Shown here piece by piece: positions 1 to 7,612 of a stretch of DNA of 64,000 bases. The notes below the pieces were generated by a model. It was not told where the DNA came from. It saw nothing but the letters and a program-made list of their open reading frames with translations, and searched no databases. Position 1 is the first letter of the stretch. Every line of letters begins with the position of its first letter. The DNA is from a bacterium SCSIO 12696. Lineage in GTDB: Bacteria; Pseudomonadota; Gammaproteobacteria; Pseudomonadales; Porticoccaceae. The translations under genes and the position numbers were made by a program. The stretch covers positions 434,001-498,000 of the forward strand of contig CP073744.1 in the NCBI GenBank assembly GCA_024397955.1, read 5' to 3'.

Positions 1-1
1 C

Positions 2-973
2 GCGGCGGAAGGCCACGTATTGTTTGGGGTGCAGTCGATGGATGATTACGGCAAGCTCTCCAACCGTTCATTGGAGGACATGCTGGCTGGTGCCAGGGTG
101 GAAGTGGCGCCGTACAAAAAATACGCTGGCGATTTTGTGCTGTGGAAGCCGTCCAGTGACAGCGAGCCAGGGTGGGACAGCCCCTGGGGCCGTGGCCGCC
201 CCGGCTGGCACCTGGAATGTTCGGCGATGATTGAAAAACACCTGGGTGACACCATCGATATTCACGGCGGTGGCCGCGACCTGGTGTTCCCTCACCACGA
301 AAACGAAATTGCCCAGAGCCAATGCTCCCACGGTGGTAAGCAGTTTGTGCGCTACTGGATGCACAATGGTTATGTGAATATCGACGGTGAGAAGATGTCC
401 AAGTCATTGGGCAACTTCCGCATGGTTAACGAGCTGCTAAAAGAGTACCCCGGCGAACTGCTGCGCTTTGCGCTGCTTTCTGCCCACTATCGTTCCGATG
501 TGAACTTCAATGCGGACATGTTGGACAGTAACTGGAAGGTCCTTGATAGTTTGTACGGTGCGTTGCGTGATGCTCAGGATGTGGAAGCTGTGGATGCCAG
601 TTTATCCGGTAGCGCTTTTCTGGCAGCTTTGCATGACGATTTGAATACTCCGTTGGCGATTAGTGAATTGCACCAGATGGCACGGGAACTAAACAAAGCG
701 GAAGGTGCTGAAAAAGCCCACAGAAAAAGTCGCCTGCTGGCTGCTGGCGCGATGTTGGGCGTTTTGCAAGGAGATGCAGAGAATTGGTTTAAGCAGTCCC
801 GCGGCAGTGATGAAAGTTTGTCAGAGCAACAAATAGAAAACCTGATCAATGAACGCACTGATGCCAAAAAATCCCGTGACTTTGCTCGCGCCGACCAGAT
901 TCGCGATGAGCTGCAAGCTGCGGGTGTGGTTCTGGAAGATGGCCCTGAAGGCACCAAATGGCGGCGTGAGTAA
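2..973 (+). CDS. cysS: Cysteinyl-tRNA synthetase, 3' part (5' end outside window)
   Basis: Cytoplasmic class I aminoacyl-tRNA synthetase that charges tRNA-Cys. The reading frame is open from base 2, so the N-terminal part with the HIGH motif lies upstream of the window. Visible are GWHLECS (zinc-ligand Cys), [10 protein letters not shown] (zinc-binding His/Glu region), and KMSKS in the segment [11 protein letters not shown], which closes over ATP. The helical C-terminal domain ends in a basic tail (KWRRE). The stop TAA overlaps the ATG of the next gene in TAATG, so the two are translationally coupled. Family assignment is certain; only the 5' part is missing. Confidence 0.97.
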   Translation, partial: AAEGHVLFGVQSMDDYGKLSNRSLEDMLAGARVEVAPYKKYAGDFVLWKPSSDSEPGWDSPWGRGRPGWHLECSAMIEKHLGDTIDIHGGGRDLVFPHHENEIAQSQCSHGGKQFVRYWMHNGYVNIDGEKMSKSLGNFRMVNELLKEYPGELLRFALLSAHYRSDVNFNADMLDSNWKVLDSLYGALRDAQDVEAVDASLSGSAFLAALHDDLNTPLAISELHQMARELNKAEGAEKAHRKSRLLAAGAMLGVLQGDAENWFKQSRGSDESLSEQQIENLINERTDAKKSRDFARADQIRDELQAAGVVLEDGPEGTKWRRE

Positions 974-1968
974 TGTTGCAACTACCTGAACGTTTGTCTC
1001 TGGCCCAGCGCAACACGCCGTTGCAATTTTTGCCGCGCTTGTCTGCTGAGGTGGGCTGCAATATTTGGGTGAAACGAGACGATATGACCGGTTGCGGCTT
1101 GACCGGCAACAAAGTCCGCAAATTGGAGTTTACCCTTCACCATGCCTTGGCAGAGGGCTGTGATACCTTGATTACCTGTGGTGGAGTGCAGTCCAACCAC
1201 TGCCGTGCGACGGCGTTACTGGGTGCTCAGTTGGGTATGAAGGTACACCTGATTCTGCGCGGTGCTCCAGAACAGGCAGAAGGTAATCTGTTGCTGGATA
1301 AACTGTTCGGTGCAGAAATCAGCTATTACCCGCCGCGGGAATACATCCCCAACCTGCCGCAATTGTTTGCCCACTGGCAAAAGCATTATCAAGATCAAGG
1401 GCGCAAGCCTTGGCTGATTCCTACAGGTGGCAGTGATGGCATAGGTCTGTGGGGCTATATCAGTTGTGCTCAAGAGCTGGCTAAAGACGTTCAGGCTGCG
1501 GGCATTAATCCGACTGCTATTGTTTCGGCATCCGGCTCTGGCGGCACCCAGGCGGGGCTGACCGTTGGTGTGGCGGATGCTATTGGTGCTGAGCTACCGG
1601 TGATTGGTATCGCGGTGTCTGATGACAGTGCGTACTTTGTGAATAAAGTGAAGGAAGATATTGAGGACTGGCGGCAGCGCTATGGTTTTTGTGGCGATAG
1701 CTGGTTGGATGAGCTCAATGTACTGGTCAATGCAAATTACATTGGCCCTGGCTATGGTGTAGCGACTCAGCCAGTATTCGACACCATTAAACGTCTTGCC
1801 CGCCTGGAAGGAATTTTGTTGGATCCGGTGTATACCGGCAAAGCCTTCCATGGGCTGCTTGGTGAGATAGAGCAGGGCGCATTTGCTCCCGGTAGTGACT
1901 TGGTATTTGTGCATACCGGTGGCGTGTTTGGCCTTTTTGCTCAGAAGGGCCAGCTTGATTTGGATTAG
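973..1968 (+). CDS. PLP-dependent D-cysteine desulfhydrase / ACC deaminase family protein
   Basis: Predicted cytoplasmic fold-type II PLP enzyme of 331 residues, the usual length for the family. GNKVRKLEF near residue 50 carries the expected Schiff-base lysine. GGVQSNHCRATA follows with the conserved Ser-Asn-His, and SGSGGTQAGL is the phosphate-binding loop. The C-terminal segment LDPVYTGKAFHGL is typical of the D-cysteine desulfhydrase (DcyD) branch, which converts D-cysteine to pyruvate, sulfide and ammonia. Separating DcyD from ACC deaminase needs residue-level comparison, so no symbol is given. The start ATG overlaps the cysS stop. The following kinase gene begins about 24 bases downstream, so the three genes are probably co-transcribed. 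Confidence 0.88.
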   Translation: MLQLPERLSLAQRNTPLQFLPRLSAEVGCNIWVKRDDMTGCGLTGNKVRKLEFTLHHALAEGCDTLITCGGVQSNHCRATALLGAQLGMKVHLILRGAPEQAEGNLLLDKLFGAEISYYPPREYIPNLPQLFAHWQKHYQDQGRKPWLIPTGGSDGIGLWGYISCAQELAKDVQAAGINPTAIVSASGSGGTQAGLTVGVADAIGAELPVIGIAVSDDSAYFVNKVKEDIEDWRQRYGFCGDSWLDELNVLVNANYIGPGYGVATQPVFDTIKRLARLEGILLDPVYTGKAFHGLLGEIEQGAFAPGSDLVFVHTGGVFGLFAQKGQLDLD

Positions 1969-1992
1969 CTTTTCACAGTGTAGGGGTGCTTT

Positions 1993-3372
1993 ATTTATCT
2001 TGTCCTCGATCAAGGTGGCCAGAGCTCCAGAGCAGCGCTATTTTCTGACAAGGGCGCTTTAATTGAACTCTGTCGCCAGCCGGTTTCTACAAGCTACCCA
2101 CAACCGGGGTGGGTTGAGCAAGACCCATTAGAAATTGTCAATTCCCTGCGCAGTTGTATTGTCGGGTTAAAGGAAACAGCACAGATTCAAAGTGCAGCCC
2201 TGGTGACGCAGCGGTCGAGCATCGTCTGCTGGGATCGAGCAACAGGGGAGCCGTTGACGCCAGTTATCAGCTGGCAAGACACCCGGGGCTCAAACATCCT
2301 TGAGCAGGTAAGTCTTTCATTAAATGACGTTCGCCATCGTACCGGGCTGTTTGCCAATAGCCATTTCGGTGCCAGTAAAATAGCCTGGTGTTTGCGTCAC
2401 TCCACGGCAGTGCAGAAAGCTTCTCGTGAGAAGCGCCTTTGTATAGGGTCGATCAGTAGCTTTTTGCTGCATCATTTGGCGGCAGAAAGGCCGTTCTCCA
2501 TAGACCCTTGTAATGCGCAGAGAACCTTGCTGTACAACATCTCTGGTAGGTGTTGGGATGCTGGCTTGCTAGATCAGTTTGGCCTTTCAGTAGATAGCCT
2601 GCCAGAAGTGAAACCCCATATCAGTGACTGGGGTACATTATCTGTGGCTTCTCGGCCAATCCCCATTCGTTTGGTGTCCGGTGATCAAAATACGGCCTTT
2701 GTGGCCCTTGGTGCTAATCATCAGAGTACGGCGGTGGTGAACGTAGGCACCGGAGCATTTATTGGCATACCGGTTGCCAATCCAGCTGATGTGCCTGACC
2801 GACTGTTGAAAACAGTTTTGCCAGGTGCTGGTCAACAGCAGTTTATTGCCGAAGGAACGGTAAATGGTGCGGGCAGGGCGCTAAATACCGTGGCTCAGCA
2901 ACTGGGTTGTGATATTGAGGCAATGCGCCCCCTGCAAAATAAAGAGTTGATCTTCCTCAATGGTGAAGGTGGCTTGGCTGCGCCGTATTGGCAAGGGGGT
3001 TTTCAGTCCCGTTTTATCGGTGAGGGTGACCCTGGCCACAAATTGATGGCGGTTCGGGAGAGTATCGGTTTTTTGTTGCGCTGCTGCCTGATGGAGTTTG
3101 GTCAACAGGAGAATCAGGTCGACTGTCTCAAGGTTGCTGGCGGTGTCTCCCGCTCAGATACCTTTTGCCAACAGCTGGCGGATCTTTTTCAGCGTCCGGT
3201 GCTTCGCCCGAGTATGTCCGAGGCGACTGCTATGGGTGCGGCCATGTTACTGGCGGAAAGCCCATCATGGGAAACGACTGAAGATCGATTCGTGCCGAAT
3301 CAGGATAAATGCCTGCACAAGCGCTTCCAGCACTGGTTGGATGCTATGGAAGCTAGCAAAGGGCTGCTGTAG
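1993..3372 (+). CDS. FGGY-family (glycerol-kinase-like) carbohydrate kinase with apparent ATT start
   Basis: ATP-dependent sugar or polyol kinase of the FGGY family. The first ordinary start codon in frame is GTG 2203, which would give 389 residues and delete the N-terminal phosphate-binding motif. Upstream of it the same frame is open and encodes classic family sequence: YLVLDQGGQSSRA, then YPQPGWVEQDPLEI. The frame is closed by TAG at 1981-1983. Between that stop and the motif there is no ATG, GTG or TTG. There is an ATT at 1993 preceded by AGGGGTG at 1982-1988, well placed as a Shine-Dalgarno. Starting there gives 459 residues. Downstream motifs are VSGDQN, VNVGTGAF and the C-terminal signature GGVSRSDTFCQQL. 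The substrate is unknown. Family certain; start inferred. Confidence 0.85.
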   Translation: MYLVLDQGGQSSRAALFSDKGALIELCRQPVSTSYPQPGWVEQDPLEIVNSLRSCIVGLKETAQIQSAALVTQRSSIVCWDRATGEPLTPVISWQDTRGSNILEQVSLSLNDVRHRTGLFANSHFGASKIAWCLRHSTAVQKASREKRLCIGSISSFLLHHLAAERPFSIDPCNAQRTLLYNISGRCWDAGLLDQFGLSVDSLPEVKPHISDWGTLSVASRPIPIRLVSGDQNTAFVALGANHQSTAVVNVGTGAFIGIPVANPADVPDRLLKTVLPGAGQQQFIAEGTVNGAGRALNTVAQQLGCDIEAMRPLQNKELIFLNGEGGLAAPYWQGGFQSRFIGEGDPGHKLMAVRESIGFLLRCCLMEFGQQENQVDCLKVAGGVSRSDTFCQQLADLFQRPVLRPSMSEATAMGAAMLLAESPSWETTEDRFVPNQDKCLHKRFQHWLDAMEASKGLL

Positions 3373-3439
3373 GGTGTATAACTCGTTGGCTGCGTAAAAA
3401 CGACAGGGGCTGGGTTTCTCTCCATACCCTCAGTCGGTA

Positions 3440-3468
3440 TTGAACCCATTATAACCTTGAGCTATAAG
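3440..3468 (+). promoter_or_regulatory. Predicted sigma-70 promoter of gltS and the TAXI gene
   Basis: TTGAAC at 3440-3445 and TATAAG at 3463-3468 are separated by exactly 17 bases. The site lies 128 bases upstream of the chosen gltS start, in the 223-bp gap after the kinase gene. I see nothing else definite in that gap. Confidence 0.5.
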
Positions 3469-3595
3469 TTCAAACTTATCAGCAGTGTAGGCGTTCTGAG
3501 CGCTGGGCTAGGATAAACAGCTGTACCGAAGTATGCATCGATTGGGTAGGTCGATCAGGTGCACTAATCAAAACCACAACAAAGATAACCGGGTT

Positions 3596-4807
3596 ATGGA
3601 AATTAATATCACAGTAAACCTTCTCGGCACCTTGCTGATAGCACTTATTATTCTCGCTATCGGTTATTTTCTTTGCCACAAAATCCCATTTTTGAATCGC
3701 AACAGTATTCCTGAGCCGGTGGTCGGGGGTCTGATTTTTTCAATTCTCTCTGCCATTGCTTATTCGTTTTGGGGGGTTCAGTTCGACTTTGATATGAGCC
3801 TCAAAAGCCCATTAATGGTGATGTTCTTTACCACCGTGGGTTTGGCGGCCAGTGTAAAATTGCTGATTAAGGGTGGCCCCAAGGTTGTGCTGTTTCTGGG
3901 TGTGGCCACATTGATGCTGATTTTGCAGAACAGTATCGGTGTGCTGATGGCGACATCCGCTGATATGCACCCGCTTTACGGCTTGGTGATTGGTTCGGTA
4001 ACTCTCTCTGGTGGCCACGGTAACGGTGCCACTTATGCAGGCCTGTTTGGCAGCCACTATAACCTTCAGGGTGTTTTGGAAATTGCCATGGCGGCAGCTA
4101 CCTTTGGTTTGGTGCTGGGCGGTATGATCGGTGGCCCGGTAACAGAGCGTTTGATCAAAAAGTACAACCTCAAGCCCACGGAAAAGCATGTTTCGCCGGA
4201 TGATATGGTGACTTATGACGTGGATGACAAAGACATCGTCACTCCACGCCGGATGATGGAAACTCTGCTGATTCTGGCGGCCTGTATGTTGGGTGGCGGC
4301 TGGCTGCATGCAATAGTGGTTGAAGCTGGCTTGGTGCTGCCTTCGTTCCTGATGCCTTTGCTGTTGGGTGTTGTGGCTACCAACCTGTGTGAGCTGAGTG
4401 GTAAGTACAAAATCAGCAATGGTGCCATCGACTTGTGGGGCACCATGTCTCTGTCTATCTTTTTGGCTATGGCAATGATGTCGCTGAGGGTTTGGGAGTT
4501 GATCGCACTGGCTGGCCCAATGCTGTTGATCATTGCTTGTCAGGTGCTTGCCGTCATGATGTTTGCCTACTTCATTACCTTCCGCATCATGGGTAAAACC
4601 TATGACGCGGCGATTATGGCAGGTGGTCACTGTGGTTTTGCGATGGGTGCAACACCAACGGCAGTGGCCAATATGGAGGCTCTGGTTAACCGCCATGGCC
4701 CTTCGCCTCAAGCGTTCTTGGTGGTTCCCCTGGTAGGCGCTTTCTTTATTGATATTACCAATGCGTTGGTAATTCAGTTGTTCCTGGCATTTCCTTTTGT
4801 GCTGTAA
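3596..4807 (+). CDS. gltS: Sodium/glutamate symporter GltS
   Basis: Inner-membrane secondary transporter for glutamate driven by sodium. From ATG 3596 it has 403 residues, close to the length of E. coli GltS as I recall it. An upstream in-frame ATG at 3533 would add 21 hydrophilic residues that do not look like the family, so 3596 is preferred. The protein is almost entirely hydrophobic. It shows the two re-entrant-loop type motifs of the family, SGGHGNGATYAG in the first half and GGHCGFAMGATPTA in the second. The TAXI lipoprotein gene follows after 22 bases, so the two are very likely one operon. That pairing suggests an external binding protein may feed the symporter. Confidence 0.94.
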   Translation: MEINITVNLLGTLLIALIILAIGYFLCHKIPFLNRNSIPEPVVGGLIFSILSAIAYSFWGVQFDFDMSLKSPLMVMFFTTVGLAASVKLLIKGGPKVVLFLGVATLMLILQNSIGVLMATSADMHPLYGLVIGSVTLSGGHGNGATYAGLFGSHYNLQGVLEIAMAAATFGLVLGGMIGGPVTERLIKKYNLKPTEKHVSPDDMVTYDVDDKDIVTPRRMMETLLILAACMLGGGWLHAIVVEAGLVLPSFLMPLLLGVVATNLCELSGKYKISNGAIDLWGTMSLSIFLAMAMMSLRVWELIALAGPMLLIIACQVLAVMMFAYFITFRIMGKTYDAAIMAGGHCGFAMGATPTAVANMEALVNRHGPSPQAFLVVPLVGAFFIDITNALVIQLFLAFPFVL

Positions 4808-4829
4808 CTGATACGGGTAGGAAGACACC

Positions 4830-6338
4830 ATGAAAAAAATAGTTGTTACCGCACTCTCGGCTTTTCTCGTTTTGTTGGCTGGCTGCTCCCGCGGCCCAGA
4901 TGTCTCCAACCTGCAAAGTGACCTGCAGGATCGTCTGGATAGCACCTTTGGTGAGGGGCTTTTTGAAGTCTCCTCATTTCGCCGCTACGGCTCACAACCG
5001 CTGTCTTCAGCGGAGGGCGATAATCGCGACCGCATTGCCATTTACTTTAAGGCAGACCTGGAGCTTCAGAAAGATCACCGATTTTCCGATTGGACGGGCC
5101 AAAATAAGGCGACCTTGCACACGGTGCTGGGCTCTGCTGAAAAGGGCATAGAAGGCATTGTTGATAAAGGCAACAGCAGTGGCGACGTGATCAGTGCCCA
5201 CGGCTTGGGTGTTTATGCCGACAACAATGGTTCTTGGGTGGCTGTCGCTGCAGATCTTCTTCAGGAGCAAACCGGCGGACAGTCTGAAGCTGGGCTGGTT
5301 GCAGAAATAGATGCTGCCGATAACCCTCGTGATGTGATGGTCATGAGCTGGCAGCAAAAAGCTTCCGGTGAGCTTTCCAAGGTTGCCGACACTCTTGATG
5401 AACGAGGCATGACCGTAGAAAGCAGTGCGTTGCGTTCTGGTATGCAGTCTCTGCTGACTGAAGCCAACTTAAAGGTGTTGAAGAGTCAATCTACCCATAG
5501 CCTGGTCAGTGGCACACAAGGGGGTGACTACTACGCACTGGGTGAGGGCCTGGAAAAGGCAATCAGTAGTCAGGGTGTAAAAACCGCTGTAGTGCCATCG
5601 ACAGGTGCTCTGGATAATTTGCGCCTGCTCAAGGAGCAGTTAACCTCCCTGGCAATTACCCAAAGTGATTTGGCCATCGCTGCCTATAACGGTTCCGGTG
5701 CATTTGAGCGCAATGGCAGCCAATATATTCGTGCAGTAGCGAGTTTGTACCCAGAGCCAGTGCAAATTGTGGTTCGGGAGGGTGCCGCTATTAAGGGTCT
5801 CGCCGACTTGGCAGAAAAACGTGTCAATATTGGCCCTGATGGCAGTGGTACTCAGAATAATGCCCGCCAGATCCTGGGCCTTGCAGGTATCGATGAGCGT
5901 GACTTTACGACTTACGATCTGGCGACTTCTGTGAGTGAGCTGCTGGCCGGAAACTTGGATGCTGTGTTTATTACCAGTGCCGCGCCTACCAATTATCTGA
6001 AAAATATAGGTGATAGCGTCAGTTTGCTGCCTTTGGAGCAAAATATTGTCAATGCGCTGAGCAGTGGTGCTGGTTATGTGGCTCATCAGGTACAGGCTGG
6101 TACCTATCCTGGTGTCGACGAGCCGGTGAATACGGTTGCCGTTACTGCACTGCTGGTGGCCGATAGTGAAACGCCGGAAGAGCAGGTAAATGCTGTGCTC
6201 AATGGTCTGTTCGGTGACTCTGTGCAATTGAGTAATTTTGGTGAGCGGGGCGCGAGCCTCGATCGCAGCAAAGCGTTATCCGGTATTGCTATTCCTCTGC
6301 ACTCGGCAGCAGAAGCCTACTTTGCTGAGTCGAAATAA
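4830..6338 (+). CDS. Lipoprotein with C-terminal TAXI-type solute-binding domain
   Basis: Predicted lipoprotein: a basic and hydrophobic signal peptide ending in the lipobox LLAGC (Cys19). Residues about 22-215 form a domain I do not recognise. From about residue 222 the protein matches TAXI-type TRAP solute-binding proteins, with SGTQGGDYYALGEGL followed by a typical LAITQSDLA segment. The total of 502 residues is longer than usual TAXI proteins of about 320 because of the N-terminal domain. No TRAP membrane subunits are nearby; instead it directly follows gltS. The inferred role is capture of glutamate or a related anion for that carrier. Family call firm for the C-terminal half; role inferred. 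Confidence 0.88.
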   Translation: MKKIVVTALSAFLVLLAGCSRGPDVSNLQSDLQDRLDSTFGEGLFEVSSFRRYGSQPLSSAEGDNRDRIAIYFKADLELQKDHRFSDWTGQNKATLHTVLGSAEKGIEGIVDKGNSSGDVISAHGLGVYADNNGSWVAVAADLLQEQTGGQSEAGLVAEIDAADNPRDVMVMSWQQKASGELSKVADTLDERGMTVESSALRSGMQSLLTEANLKVLKSQSTHSLVSGTQGGDYYALGEGLEKAISSQGVKTAVVPSTGALDNLRLLKEQLTSLAITQSDLAIAAYNGSGAFERNGSQYIRAVASLYPEPVQIVVREGAAIKGLADLAEKRVNIGPDGSGTQNNARQILGLAGIDERDFTTYDLATSVSELLAGNLDAVFITSAAPTNYLKNIGDSVSLLPLEQNIVNALSSGAGYVAHQVQAGTYPGVDEPVNTVAVTALLVADSETPEEQVNAVLNGLFGDSVQLSNFGERGASLDRSKALSGIAIPLHSAAEAYFAESK

Positions 6339-6351
6339 TTTGGCACCAAAT

Positions 6352-6381
6352 AAAAATCCCCGCTTTTGCGGGGATTTTTTT
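6352..6381 (+). terminator. Rho-independent terminator after the gltS operon
   Basis: A 12-base arm at 6352-6363 pairs with 6368-6379 around a TTTT loop, with a GC-rich core and T-run on the right. The A-run on the left makes it potentially bidirectional, serving the convergent LysR gene as well. Confidence 0.9.
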
Positions 6382-6409
6382 GCTTGGTAATTCGTTCCAT
6401 CGCAGCAGA

Positions 6410-7336
6410 TCAGGCAGGGCCTTTGTGCAATGTTTCTTGGTTGAGTTGGTGAATTTCCTGAAAGGCATTTTTAATGTAATCAAGAAAGTCTTCAGAGGCT
6501 TTTGAAAGCGGCTGATTGCCGTGATAAAAACAGCGCAATTCAAACTCAATGGGTGGGCTGAACCCGTGGCTGACGACATTGTCCATGCCAAGAGCATTGG
6601 CGGTAAACTCATCCAGTATGGAATAACCCAGCCCCCTGGATACCAGGCTTTTTGCCATATAGTAAGTTTGAGCGCGAATAAAGGTTTGCGGAATAGGGTG
6701 GTTTTCCAGATTAAAGCGCTCGTTGAGTAGGTCGCCTAACGGGCCGGTGTCAAAAATAGAGATATAGTTTTCATCGGGCATGTCCGATAGCTTCACTCGG
6801 TTGTCACCATCCACCGGTGGCTGAGTGGTTGAAACATGCACCAATTCACCGGTGCCGATATTGCGAGATTCAATGCCTGGGTGGTCTCGGTCTGTAAAAA
6901 CCACACCGAGGTCATTTTCGTGCTCGTACAGCGAATCAATCAGCTCACCGTAGTGTTTGGTCTGCACATCGAAGGTGATGTTGGGAAACTTGTCGTGAAA
7001 GCGCTCTATCGCCAGTGGCAGTAGGTTGAGGCCCAAAGCGGGCATACAAACTACTCGAATATGGCCGTGAGTATGTTCTTTCAAGTTTTCGGCGGTCTTT
7101 TTGATGGTGCCGATTTGCTGGTAAATTTTACGCACTTCCTCAATGAGAGAGTGGGCTTCGGAGGTGGGCACCAGCTTGCCTTTGACCCGCAGAAAGAGTT
7201 TAAAGCCCAGCTGCAGCTCGGCATGGCTCAATACTTTGCTGACGGAAGGTTGGGAGACGTGTAGAAGGCGGGCGGCATCAGATATGGAACCAGTGTTATA
7301 CACCGCATGAAAGACTTCGATGTGTCGTAAACGCAT
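6410..7336 (-). CDS. LysR-family transcriptional regulator
   Basis: Cytoplasmic DNA-binding regulator of 308 residues. The N-terminal winged helix-turn-helix (residues 1-60) contains GSISDAARLLHVSQPSVSKVLSHAE. The rest is the periplasmic-binding-protein-like effector domain. It is transcribed divergently from the large TonB-dependent receptor across a 276-bp gap, the classical arrangement for a LysR regulator and its target. The gap contains two palindromic sites (7361-7373 and 7533-7552). The inducer is unknown; from context it could be glutamate, a D-amino acid or a gamma-glutamyl compound. Confidence 0.93.
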   Translation of the reverse strand: MRLRHIEVFHAVYNTGSISDAARLLHVSQPSVSKVLSHAELQLGFKLFLRVKGKLVPTSEAHSLIEEVRKIYQQIGTIKKTAENLKEHTHGHIRVVCMPALGLNLLPLAIERFHDKFPNITFDVQTKHYGELIDSLYEHENDLGVVFTDRDHPGIESRNIGTGELVHVSTTQPPVDGDNRVKLSDMPDENYISIFDTGPLGDLLNERFNLENHPIPQTFIRAQTYYMAKSLVSRGLGYSILDEFTANALGMDNVVSHGFSPPIEFELRCFYHGNQPLSKASEDFLDYIKNAFQEIHQLNQETLHKGPA

Positions 7337-7360
7337 GTTTAAAAAGGTCTTTGTTATTGT

Positions 7361-7373
7361 CTATAGCCTATAG
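7361..7373. promoter_or_regulatory. Short palindromic site near the LysR start
   Basis: CTATAG-C-CTATAG, a perfect palindrome around one central base, 25 bases upstream of the LysR start codon. This is a place where autoregulatory LysR binding is common. Weak evidence on its own because the site is AT-rich. Confidence 0.35.
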
Positions 7374-7532
7374 TTATACCTTTCAAGCCCTTAGTCAATA
7401 CGGAAGTTACCCCAATAGGGGGGTATTTGCTTTTTCGCTAGTCTCCTGGGGCATTCTCTCTATTACTATTGGTTATAGGCGGTACAACTAGTGTTAGTGG
7501 TAAATGCACTGGTTTCTGTCTAGATTTAACAT

Positions 7533-7552
7533 TGACGTGTCTAGAAACGTCA
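7533..7552. promoter_or_regulatory. 20-bp near-perfect palindrome, candidate operator of the TonB receptor gene
   Basis: The sequence TGACGTGTCTAGAAACGTCA matches its own reverse complement at 18 of 20 positions. It ends 60 bases before the receptor ATG. It overlaps a possible -35 (TTGACG, 7532-7537), so a bound protein would control that promoter. The LysR protein encoded next door is the obvious candidate. A 10-bp perfect palindrome GGTTTAAACC (7562-7571) lies just downstream. Confidence 0.5.
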
Positions 7553-7612
7553 GATTTTTATGGTTTAAACCTAATTTATCTAAGATCAAGAAGTAACCGA
7601 GGGGTACTAAAG

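Noticed and set aside
2203..3372. FGGY kinase as a pseudogene truncated at the 5' end
   Set aside because: The reading frame is intact through the N-terminal motif back to an ATT with a good Shine-Dalgarno; no frameshift or internal stop is seen.
3812..4945. 377-residue minus-strand open frame opposite gltS
   Set aside because: Composition is His/Gln-rich and non-protein-like, with no ribosome site; gltS on the + strand is unambiguous.
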